Origin: an uncultured Campylobacter sp.
Lineage (GTDB): Bacteria; Campylobacterota; Campylobacteria; Campylobacterales; Campylobacteraceae
NCBI RefSeq assembly: GCF_938045405.1
Contig: NZ_CALIMW010000236.1
Location: 1-7,360, forward strand
DNA: 7,360 bases
Direction: 5' to 3'
Under the pieces are notes generated by a model that saw nothing but the letters and a program-made list of their open reading frames with translations, made no database searches and was not told the origin of the DNA. The position numbers and the translations under genes were made by a program. Positions 1 through 5,205 of the stretch are shown in pieces (the first letter of the stretch is position 1; each line of letters begins with the position of its first letter).

Positions 1-591
1 TGGCCCCTCCGCGACGAAGCCTTGCGGATCGAGCAGTATCGCCTCATCGTATCCCGCATCGACCGCTTCGAAATTTGCCATCTGCGAGTTGAAATAATTC
101 GCGCTCGCTTTGGCTTTTGCCATCATCGAAAATTGCGCCGGCTTCATCCACGATGAAATTTTGGCTTTGATGCCCTTGCGTAGCGCCTCTTCGCCCATAT
201 ACGCGCCCCATTGCCACGCTGCGACGACGACGTTTACCGAGCAATCCTTAGACGAAACGCCCATCGAGCCGTAGCCGAAATACGCAAGTGGGCGGATATA
301 AACGGTCTGATCGAAGCGGTTTTTCGCGACGACGTCGATCTGGGCCTGACGAAGCTGCTCGAAGCTAAACGGAAGCTTGATTAGGCAGAGCTTTGCCGAA
401 ATTTCAAGCCTGCGAGTGTGCTCGTCCAAGCGGAAAATCGCGTAGCCTTTGTCGGTTTTATAAGCGCGTACGCCCTCAAATACGGCGTTTCCGTAGTGCA
501 AAGAGTGCGTCAAAACGTGAGTAGTGGCCTCCGCCCAGGGGATTAGCTTGCCGTCTTTCCAGATGAGCTCGGCCTCTTGAATTTGTGCCAT
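1..591 (-). CDS. ilvE: Branched-chain amino acid aminotransferase, partial (C-terminus beyond left edge)
   Basis: PLP-dependent class IV aminotransferase that interconverts leucine, isoleucine or valine and their 2-oxo acids with 2-oxoglutarate/glutamate; cytosolic. I translated it by hand: 197 residues from ATG at 591, open to the window edge, so roughly the last third of a ~300-residue family member is missing. Visible family blocks are HSLHYGNAVFEGVRAY (residues 29-44), FRLDEHTRRL (53-62), VYIRPLAYFGYGSMG (97-111), WQWGAYMGEEAL (126-137) and AKAKASANYFNSQ (158-170). By alignment with E. coli IlvE (AKAGGNY), Lys161 is the PLP Schiff-base lysine. The visible end, EAILLDPQGFVAEGP, is the start of the cofactor-phosphate loop. 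The start is supported by AAAAGGATC just upstream. It lies 153 bp downstream of the pldA-like gene on the same strand and has its own candidate promoter, so it is probably transcribed separately. No defect is visible. Confidence 0.95.
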   Translation of the reverse strand, partial: MAQIQEAELIWKDGKLIPWAEATTHVLTHSLHYGNAVFEGVRAYKTDKGYAIFRLDEHTRRLEISAKLCLIKLPFSFEQLRQAQIDVVAKNRFDQTVYIRPLAYFGYGSMGVSSKDCSVNVVVAAWQWGAYMGEEALRKGIKAKISSWMKPAQFSMMAKAKASANYFNSQMANFEAVDAGYDEAILLDPQGFVAEGP

Positions 592-744
592 TTTTTGATC
601 CTTTTGTTTAAAATTTAATCTACGATTTTAGCTAAAACAATATTAATTTCTAAGAAATTTAAAAGCGGTTGAAATTTGATGCGATTTTAAGACGCACAAC
701 GAGTCGTGAGTTTAAATTTGGCCTGCAACTCGGTGCAGATGGCA
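592..744. other. Intergenic spacer between pldA-like gene and ilvE
   Basis: 153 bp without a gene. It contains the candidate ilvE promoter. It also has two weak inverted repeats beyond the pldA-like stop, CTGCA-N6-TGCAG (723-738) and a mismatched CACGA/TTGTG stem (around 691-710). Neither is followed by a T tract, so I do not call a terminator. Confidence 0.5.
624..637 (-). promoter_or_regulatory. Candidate promoter core of ilvE
   Basis: On the minus strand this reads TTTTAGCTAAAATC, with TAAAAT (630-625) as a -10 element. It would place transcription start near 618 and give a leader of about 27 nt containing the AAGGATC ribosome binding site. The same core occurs in front of other genes in this window. 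No good -35 box is visible, which is normal for housekeeping promoters of Campylobacter. Confidence 0.45.
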
Positions 745-1884
745 TTAAAATTCTACGAAAGAAAGTCCGATGCCGATCTTATTGACGCTGCGTTTATAAT
801 CTGCGAGGCTCTCGCCATAGCCGTTAAAGTAGCGCAGATAGCCGTAAAATCCGCTATTAAAGATCGGGAAGCTGTAGTTTAGCTCGATCGCGCCGCGGTT
901 ACTACCGTCAAAATGTAGGTTGTTTCGCCACAGAGCGCTAAGTCGCTGCTTGCCGAAGGTGTATGACGCGCGCAGATCGCCGTAGCCCATATAATCCGCG
1001 ATGTCCTCGTTCGTGCGGTCCAGCCAAAACGCATACCAAGCTCTGGGGGTGATCGAAAATCCGTCCGCACTCCACGTGCTTTGGGCGTAGAGCCTATTCC
1101 ATGAGCGCGATTCCTCGCCGCCCTTGCCGTTTGACTCGTGCATGGCGCCTATCTTTAGCTCGTCCGCAAACGGCACCGGCGCGCTAACGTAGAGCTCGGG
1201 GCGGTAGTTACTCTCGCGAAAGGGGGCGCTATCCTGCGTGATCTGCCACCAGGAATTTTGCGCGTAAGCGAATGAAATTTTCTCTCCAAACCCCAGCGCG
1301 TCGTAGGCAATCGGGCGCTCGAAGCTAAACTCAAAATGCAGCTCATCCGCCTTGCGATCGGGTTTTTTGCTAAAATCGTGAGTAAAGAGCATATAGATCG
1401 GCTCGTAGTATTTAAGCCCCAAAAATCCAAAATTTCGACCATTTTGCTTGCCTTGCGGAGCGGAATCCGGCGAGGCGGAATTCTGCGAGAGCGAGGCGGA
1501 ATTCGATGATGCTAAATTTGACGCGGAGCCTGACGCAGCCGAGCCTGTGTCTGCGAAATTTGACGAAGTGGAATTTGGCTCGACAGGTTTTGGCGCGGCG
1601 GAATTTTGTGCGAAAGAATTTTGCGGCTCAGTTGGACGTAAAACGGCGGTATCATCGTGCGAAGCGCGGTTTTCTGCGGACGAGGTAGAATTTTCTGCGA
1701 CTTTTCGGCGCGGTTTATCGCCTTTATCCGCTAGACTTGCCGCGGCGATCTTTTTGTAATAGATCATCGCGTTTTTGTAATCGCCTTTGGCCTCGTATTC
1801 GCCGGCCTTTGCGTATAGCTCGGATAGATCTTGCGCGGCTAGGCTCATGGCGCAAAGCGCGAGCGCTAAAGCTTTAAATTTCAT
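745..1884 (-). CDS. pldA: Outer-membrane phospholipase A (OMPLA) with TPR-like N-terminus and Ser/Asn/Ala-rich linker
   Basis: Calcium-dependent outer-membrane phospholipase A that hydrolyses acyl chains of phospholipids misplaced in the outer leaflet. The 379 residues begin with a signal peptide (MKFKALALALCAMSLAA, probably cut before Gln18). Next come a single TPR-like helix pair (about 20-48, ELYAKAGEYEAKGDYKNAM) and a low-complexity Ser/Asn/Ala/Pro linker (about 64-146). The beta-barrel domain runs from about 150 to the terminal Phe379. The catalytic triad aligns with E. coli His142/Ser144/Asn156 as His249, Ser251 (HESNG) and Asn263 (SRSWNRLY), with identical spacing. The calcium-site Ser152 corresponds to Ser259, and Arg147 is Lys254. 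DYMGYGDL (297-304) and YFNGYGESLADY (352-363) are also family blocks. The start overlaps the mobA stop by 11 bp and has AAAGGG five bases upstream, so translation is probably coupled to mobA. The linker is encoded by degenerate repeats. Confidence 0.93.
   Translation of the reverse strand: MKFKALALALCAMSLAAQDLSELYAKAGEYEAKGDYKNAMIYYKKIAAASLADKGDKPRRKVAENSTSSAENRASHDDTAVLRPTEPQNSFAQNSAAPKPVEPNSTSSNFADTGSAASGSASNLASSNSASLSQNSASPDSAPQGKQNGRNFGFLGLKYYEPIYMLFTHDFSKKPDRKADELHFEFSFERPIAYDALGFGEKISFAYAQNSWWQITQDSAPFRESNYRPELYVSAPVPFADELKIGAMHESNGKGGEESRSWNRLYAQSTWSADGFSITPRAWYAFWLDRTNEDIADYMGYGDLRASYTFGKQRLSALWRNNLHFDGSNRGAIELNYSFPIFNSGFYGYLRYFNGYGESLADYKRSVNKIGIGLSFVEF
1470..1504. repeat. Direct repeat of 14 bp with 21-bp period in the pldA linker
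   Basis: GCGAGGCGGAATTC occurs at 1470-1483 and again at 1491-1504. The 21-bp period equals seven codons, and in the protein it gives NSAS at residues 128-131 and 135-138. Looser copies of GCGGAATT and AATTTTG/GAATTTG continue to about 1690, so the whole linker looks like decayed tandem-repeat DNA. Confidence 0.8.
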
Positions 1885-2419
1885 CTACGCCCTTTAAATC
1901 GTTTTGATAATTTATATTTAAAAACTGCTCTTTGTTTTTGAAATTTAGCACTTTGGAATTTGCAGATCCGATGAGCGCGCCGATCTTATGCTCTCCTGCG
2001 CGGTAGAGCTCAAGCGCGCGCGGCGCGAGAGCTGCGTCAAAAAATCCGCACAGGCTATGTCTATGCGCTTCGTCGCCCGCCACGCAAATTTGCCCCTCCT
2101 GCTCGCTAAGCGCGCGAATGGTGGAAATTTCTACAAATGGCATATCGGCGGGGATGATAAAAATGCGCTCGCCGCTAAATGGTTTCAGCGCCGAATACAG
2201 CGCGCCCATCGGCGAAAATTCCTCAAATTCGTCGTAGATCATAGGAAGCGGCGGGTTAAATTTAGAGCTTTTGGCGCAGGCGAAAACCCGCTCAAACTCG
2301 CGGCTTAAGCGTGAGAAAAGAAAGTGCGTCATGCTGGGATGCCCGCGGAATGGAAACAGCGTTTTGTCGCTGCCGAAACGCGAGCTTTTGCCGCCGCAGA
2401 GAATGACGCAGGTTTTCAT
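1874..2419 (-). CDS. mobA: Molybdenum cofactor guanylyltransferase
   Basis: Transfers GMP from GTP to molybdopterin-bound molybdenum to form the guanine dinucleotide cofactor used by DMSO-reductase-family enzymes such as formate dehydrogenase and periplasmic nitrate reductase; cytosolic. The 181 residues show the nucleotide-binding signature LCGGKSSRFGSDK (7-19) and FSPMGALYSAL (68-78, the family's GPLxG region with Ser in place of the first Gly). PADMPF (90-95) contains the metal-binding Asp92. HSLCGFF (121-127) and the C-terminal NINYQNDL (168-175) are also family blocks. I prefer ATG 2419 over the in-frame ATG at 2440. The family normally begins within a few residues of the glycine-rich loop, and GGTGA precedes 2419 at a workable distance, whereas only AAAGATCG precedes 2440. 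The gene overlaps the pldA-like gene by 11 bp and starts 82 bp after the upstream gene, so it may be read from that gene's promoter. Length is usual for a MobA without the MobB fusion. Confidence 0.93.
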   Translation of the reverse strand: MKTCVILCGGKSSRFGSDKTLFPFRGHPSMTHFLFSRLSREFERVFACAKSSKFNPPLPMIYDEFEEFSPMGALYSALKPFSGERIFIIPADMPFVEISTIRALSEQEGQICVAGDEAHRHSLCGFFDAALAPRALELYRAGEHKIGALIGSANSKVLNFKNKEQFLNINYQNDLKGVDEI

Positions 2420-2501
2420 CGAAATTTCACCGGCTTTCATCGATCTTTATCGCGGCGAAATTTTAAATTTGAAAGTAAAATTTACAAAAAGCGCGGGCAT
2501 A

Positions 2502-3278
2502 TCAGTCTTTTTGCATATATTTGGCTTTGCCAAGGGCGTTGTTTGCGATGAATTGATAAAGGCTCGGCGCCTGAAGCTTGGCTAACTCGGGGTATTTGGC
2601 TTTAAGCGTCTTCCAGATATCATAGACTCGCATACCGCTTGCGTAAAGCTTCATAATCTCGCTAAAATGCGGATCGTAAAGGCTCGGCTTTTTATACAGC
2701 GAGAGTTTGCGGTCGGTATCCAGCACTGCGTTTGCCTCGATAAAAGCTGCCAGATCGCGCTCGCTTACTTTGGCAAAATCCTTTTCGTAATGAGCTTTCA
2801 TATATTTTAAAATTTCTTTATTGCTAACGCCTTGGAAATGCATTTTCTTGATCTCGAAGCGATACGCGTATAAGAAATCCTCGCTTTTTTTGGCGGTTGC
2901 GCGAAGTCTTGTTTTTTCATCTTTGAACGTCACGGAGATGAAGTGCGTAAGCCCGGGCGCAGTAACGGCGTTTTTGAACGCTTCATCCTCCTCGCCGATC
3001 TTTTTTAGGATCGCCTTGACGGTGTAGCCCTGCGCGATGAGGTTTGAAATTTTATCTTTATACGGTTTGTAGTCGAATCGCACGCGCCTAAAGCCCGTCT
3101 CGACGCTGATTTTTTTATAGATCCTCGCATGCTCTCTAGATGTAAAATACCTCGATTTCAGCCCTTTACGGAGTTGTTCGGCAACCGCGGTAAAATCATC
3201 ATAATCGGCGATAGACGCGATTAATTCCTTTTCGTTTACGACCCTGCCGTTAACGACCGCGATGGTAATGACCTTCAT
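2502..3278 (-). CDS. Unrecognised protein with three degenerate ~66-residue repeats
   Basis: I do not recognise a named family. The start at 3278 is well supported by AAAGGAG five bases upstream; an in-frame ATG at 3302 has no comparable site. The 258-residue product is lysine-rich and has no signal peptide or membrane segment, so it is probably cytosolic. After an N-terminal MKVITIAVVNGRVV strand, three repeat units can be aligned. They begin near residue 73 (YKDKISNLIAQG), 139 (YRFEIKKMHFQG) and 204 (HFSEIMKLYASG). Each continues with a second helix (VKAILKKI, NKEILKYM, VYDIWKTL) and ends in a third element (LTHFISV, LAAFIEAN, LYQFIANN). The pattern helix - Gly turn - amphipathic helix - variable linker - L..FI resembles small helix-turn-helix modules, so nucleic-acid binding is possible but unproven. 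It has its own candidate promoter and is followed by mobA after a short gap. Confidence 0.85.
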   Translation of the reverse strand: MKVITIAVVNGRVVNEKELIASIADYDDFTAVAEQLRKGLKSRYFTSREHARIYKKISVETGFRRVRFDYKPYKDKISNLIAQGYTVKAILKKIGEEDEAFKNAVTAPGLTHFISVTFKDEKTRLRATAKKSEDFLYAYRFEIKKMHFQGVSNKEILKYMKAHYEKDFAKVSERDLAAFIEANAVLDTDRKLSLYKKPSLYDPHFSEIMKLYASGMRVYDIWKTLKAKYPELAKLQAPSLYQFIANNALGKAKYMQKD

Positions 3279-3301
3279 ATTTTCTCCTTTGATTGGGCAC
3301 A

Positions 3302-3315
3302 ATTCTAACTTAAAA
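3302..3315 (-). promoter_or_regulatory. Candidate promoter core of the three-repeat protein gene
   Basis: The minus strand reads TTTTAAGTTAGAAT, a variant of the core seen before ilvE, ygbA and the AI-2E family gene. TAGAAT (3307-3302) would be the -10 element. Predicted start is near 3295, giving a leader of about 17 nt that is mostly ribosome binding site (AAAGGAGAAAAT). Confidence 0.4.
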
Positions 3316-3532
3316 CTATAAACTCAAATTTAATTATTTATTATCAAGGATTGCGGAGGATTTGCGTTTGCAAGGCAGAATTTTACGCGCTAAGATTTAG
3401 TATTTTGATTGATTTTTATATCTTTTTGCGCTTATTCTCACGCCGCTTTTTTGTACTTTTTTTGTGCAGAGATGAAGCGAGCTTGCAAAGATAAATTTTA
3501 CCCACAAACTTTAACTAAATTGCCCGCACAAA
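3316..3532. other. AT-rich intergenic region without a recognisable gene
   Basis: About 217 bp between the ygbA-like stop and the promoter of the three-repeat gene. It is more A+T-rich than its neighbours and has T runs (for example CTTTTTTGTACTTTTTTTG near 3447-3465). A 35-codon plus-strand frame starting at 3472 runs into the antisense of ygbA and is not convincing. I see no RNA gene or clear terminator. Confidence 0.5.
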
Positions 3533-3892
3533 TTAGCTTTTTTTAAACGAAAAAAGCTTTTTGATCTTTGTAAGTCCTAGCTTCATGCCGCTATATTTCA
3601 TCATCTTAGCCATATTTACCCACATTTCACGCTCGTAGCACGGATGCGGGCAGTGGTGGCAGCGCGGCTTTTCAGTGTGCGGACAGGCACCAAGGCGCGC
3701 GTAGGCGTAACGCAGCATCCGCTCGCAGTCGCTACAGAGATGAAAGTGCGTCTGCACTAGCCCCTTATCGTCTTTGTAGTCATGAAGCACAGCACCGTCT
3801 TTTTTAGGCGCATCCGCATGCTTGCCATCGCAGTAAATTTGGATAAATTTCGTCACCGTGTTTACTTCGTAAATAAATTTTTCACTCGTCAT
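3533..3892 (-). CDS. ygbA: YgbA / nitrous oxide-stimulated promoter family protein
   Basis: Small cysteine-rich cytosolic protein of the YgbA_NO family. In E. coli ygbA belongs to the NsrR regulon and is induced by nitric oxide; its biochemical activity is not settled to my knowledge. The 119 residues match the E. coli protein in length and layout. The blocks are FIQIYC (16-21), HLCSDCERMLRYAYARLGAC (51-70), KPRCHHCPHPCY (75-86) and the C-terminal MWVNMAKMMKYSGMKL (90-105). Cysteines 21, 53, 56, 70, 78, 81 and 85 form CxxC and CxxCxxxC groups suited to binding a metal or iron-sulfur cluster (inference). I chose ATG 3892 because AAAGGA lies six bases upstream and because it gives the family length. 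A TTG at 3931 in the same frame would add 13 residues and lies upstream of the predicted -10 element. The promoter carries an FNR/CRP-like palindrome, and its neighbours are unrelated. Confidence 0.9.
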   Translation of the reverse strand: MTSEKFIYEVNTVTKFIQIYCDGKHADAPKKDGAVLHDYKDDKGLVQTHFHLCSDCERMLRYAYARLGACPHTEKPRCHHCPHPCYEREMWVNMAKMMKYSGMKLGLTKIKKLFSFKKS

Positions 3893-3910
3893 CTTTGATC
3901 CTTTGGGGCA

Positions 3911-3924
3911 GATTTTATCTAAAA
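3911..3924 (-). promoter_or_regulatory. Candidate promoter core of ygbA
   Basis: The minus strand reads TTTTAGATAAAATC, with TAAAAT (3917-3912) as the -10 element. Counting that hexamer as -12 to -7 puts transcription start at 3905. The leader is then about 13 nt and contains AAAGGA. There is no good -35 box, as expected for an activator-dependent promoter, and the palindrome at 3939-3954 occupies the -35 region. Confidence 0.5.
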
Positions 3925-3938
3925 GAGACAAAAATACT

Positions 3939-3954
3939 CTTGAGCGCGCTCAAG
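3939..3954. promoter_or_regulatory. FNR/CRP-type operator palindrome upstream of ygbA
   Basis: CTTGAGCGCGCTCAAG is a perfect 16-bp palindrome. Its core TTGAG-CGCG-CTCAA has the half-site arrangement of the FNR/CRP superfamily (E. coli FNR: TTGAT-N4-ATCAA; C. jejuni NssR: TTAAC-N4-GTTAA). The centre (3946.5) is 41.5 bp from the predicted ygbA start at 3905, the standard class II activator position. An alternative reading is a terminator for the AI-2E family gene ending at 3995: on the minus strand a CTTGAG/CTCAAG stem with a CGCG loop is followed by AGTATTTTT. The two readings are not exclusive. Confidence 0.5.
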
Positions 3955-3994
3955 CTAGAATTTATTGAATTTTAAAATTTCGCGGAATTTCGCT

Positions 3995-5023
3995 TTATCT
4001 TTCGACCTTGTTGCTTAATAGAGTCGCGATGAAGCGTGTTTTGTCGTTTGAGGCAAGCGCGATTTGCAAGCTCATCGTAAGCGGCACAGCCAAAAATAGC
4101 CCGCCGATACCAAGCACAAAGCCCCACAACAGTAGCCCTGCAAGCACGCTGATTGTAGAAAGCCCGAGCCCTTGCCCTAAAAATCGTGGCTCGATAATAT
4201 TTCCGATCGCTACGTTTACGACCAAATAGATTGCAATAGTCCAGATACTGGAACTTATATCCATCGTAGCTAGCGTCACGAAAAGTGTCGGAAAGACCGC
4301 TACGATCGAGCCAATGGTGGGGATGAAATTTAGCACGAAAGCTAAAATCCCCCACAGCGCGGCATATGGGACGTCAAGAGCCCACAGCCCGAGTCCGATG
4401 AGCGCGCCGGTGCAAGCTGAAGCGATAGTTTTGATTAGTAGATATTTTTTGAGGCTGGAGGCGAATTTCTTCACAAAAGTGTGCGTAGCGCGGCTACTTT
4501 GCGAAAAATAGCGGATTTTTTCGTCGATTACGGAGCTTTCAAAGACCATAAATGAAACCATTATAAAAATGAAAAATCCCGTCGAGACTATCGAGCCTGT
4601 TTTGCGCAGTAGTGCAGATAGCTGTGCGGCGGCTTCGCTCGGATCGATGCCTAGGCTTGCGGCGTTAAGCTCTATGCCGAATCGAGAGAGCTTCGCACTC
4701 ACGCCTCCTAGCACCTCTTCAAATTTTGCTTGAAGCTCGGGCAGGCGCGCTGAAAATTCCTTGATCGCATCAAAGATGACCGCACCGAAAAACACTATAA
4801 TCGCCACGAAAGCGAAAGTGATGATGAGGAAGCTAAAAACGCGCCCGACGCGGATCTTTTGGACATAAAGCACCAGCGGCGAGACGAGCACCGTAATGAA
4901 AATAGCTAGCAAAAATGGCACGACGATAGCCTGCGCGGCTTTAAGACCAGCCAGGATGATTACGACGCAAGCAACCGACATCAAGGACATTTGAAGCTTC
5001 AAGGATTCTCCTAAATTTGACAT
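3995..5023 (-). CDS. AI-2E family transporter (PerM/TqsA-like membrane protein)
   Basis: Inner-membrane protein of the AI-2E/PerM family (formerly UPF0118). Characterised members export autoinducer-2 or act as Na+(K+)/H+ antiporters, so the substrate cannot be read from sequence. The 342 residues show hydrophobic segments at about 13-33, 34-55 and 62-86. A soluble amphipathic stretch follows (87-144, KEFSARLPELQAKFEEVLGG), then segments at about 145-163, 197-215, 219-251, 258-276 and 289-324. Family signatures are NFIPTIGSIVAVFP (232-245) and IIEPRFLGQGLGLS (276-289), followed by a glycine-rich final membrane region. The start is uncertain. ATG 5023 has no ribosome binding site, whereas a TTG at 5002 in the same frame sits five bases after AGGAG and would give MKLQMSLMS. 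Its 3' end is about 40 bp from the palindrome upstream of ygbA, and it is divergent from the methyltransferase operon. Confidence 0.93.
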   Translation of the reverse strand: MSNLGESLKLQMSLMSVACVVIILAGLKAAQAIVVPFLLAIFITVLVSPLVLYVQKIRVGRVFSFLIITFAFVAIIVFFGAVIFDAIKEFSARLPELQAKFEEVLGGVSAKLSRFGIELNAASLGIDPSEAAAQLSALLRKTGSIVSTGFFIFIMVSFMVFESSVIDEKIRYFSQSSRATHTFVKKFASSLKKYLLIKTIASACTGALIGLGLWALDVPYAALWGILAFVLNFIPTIGSIVAVFPTLFVTLATMDISSSIWTIAIYLVVNVAIGNIIEPRFLGQGLGLSTISVLAGLLLWGFVLGIGGLFLAVPLTMSLQIALASNDKTRFIATLLSNKVER

Positions 5024-5058
5024 TTTCGCAGAGCTTTTACGCGAAATTTTGGTGAAAG

Positions 5059-5072
5059 GATTTTAACTAAAA
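5059..5072 (-). promoter_or_regulatory. Candidate promoter core of the AI-2E family gene
   Basis: The minus strand reads TTTTAGTTAAAATC, with TAAAAT (5065-5060) as the -10 element. Predicted transcription start is near 5053, leaving a 30-nt leader to ATG 5023 or about 51 nt to TTG 5002. It faces away from the methyltransferase promoter within the same 182-bp divergent spacer. Confidence 0.45.
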
Positions 5073-5162
5073 TTCCATAAATTTTAAGACGGAATTTTAA
5101 AATTTCATCGCAAAATTATAAGATGCGCGTAAATTCTTAGCGGGCGCAAGAAAAGTTAGAAT

Positions 5163-5176
5163 TTTTTGCTAAAATT
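5163..5176 (+). promoter_or_regulatory. Candidate promoter core of the methyltransferase operon
   Basis: The plus strand reads TTTTTGCTAAAATT, two mismatches from the TTTTAGNTAAAATC core. It carries an extended -10 element TGCTAAAAT (5167-5175). Predicted transcription start is near 5182, which leaves a leader of about 24 nt with the AGGAT ribosome binding site (5196-5200). Confidence 0.45.
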
Positions 5177-5205
5177 TTGCGAAATTTACATAAGCAGGAT
5201 TAAAA

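Noticed and set aside
723..738. CTGCA-N6-TGCAG hairpin beyond the pldA stop as terminator
   Set aside because: The stem is only five base pairs with no T run on either strand.
1448..1759. Plus-strand open frame of 103 codons with repeated AEF/KFD motifs
   Set aside because: It is antisense to the low-complexity linker of the pldA gene. The apparent repeats are the complement of the linker repeats, and it has no ribosome binding site or family match.
1988..2308. Plus-strand open frame of 106 codons antisense to mobA
   Set aside because: mobA has all its family motifs on the other strand, and this frame shows only compositional Arg/Lys/Ala.
3535..3558. Inverted repeat AGCTTTTTT / AAAAAAGCT at the end of ygbA as terminator
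   Set aside because: The stem is almost all A/T, it lies within the last codons (KKLFSFKKS), and the minus-strand downstream sequence is AATTTG rather than a T tract.
3472..3579. Possible 35-codon plus-strand small gene
   Set aside because: Weak ribosome binding site, and half of it is antisense to the end of ygbA. The product (Lys/Phe-rich) reflects T and A runs.
3972..4355. Minus-strand open frame of 127 codons
   Set aside because: It overlaps the AI-2E family gene in another frame, and the product is Arg/Tyr/Cys-rich and unlike any family. The main frame has clear membrane segments and signatures.
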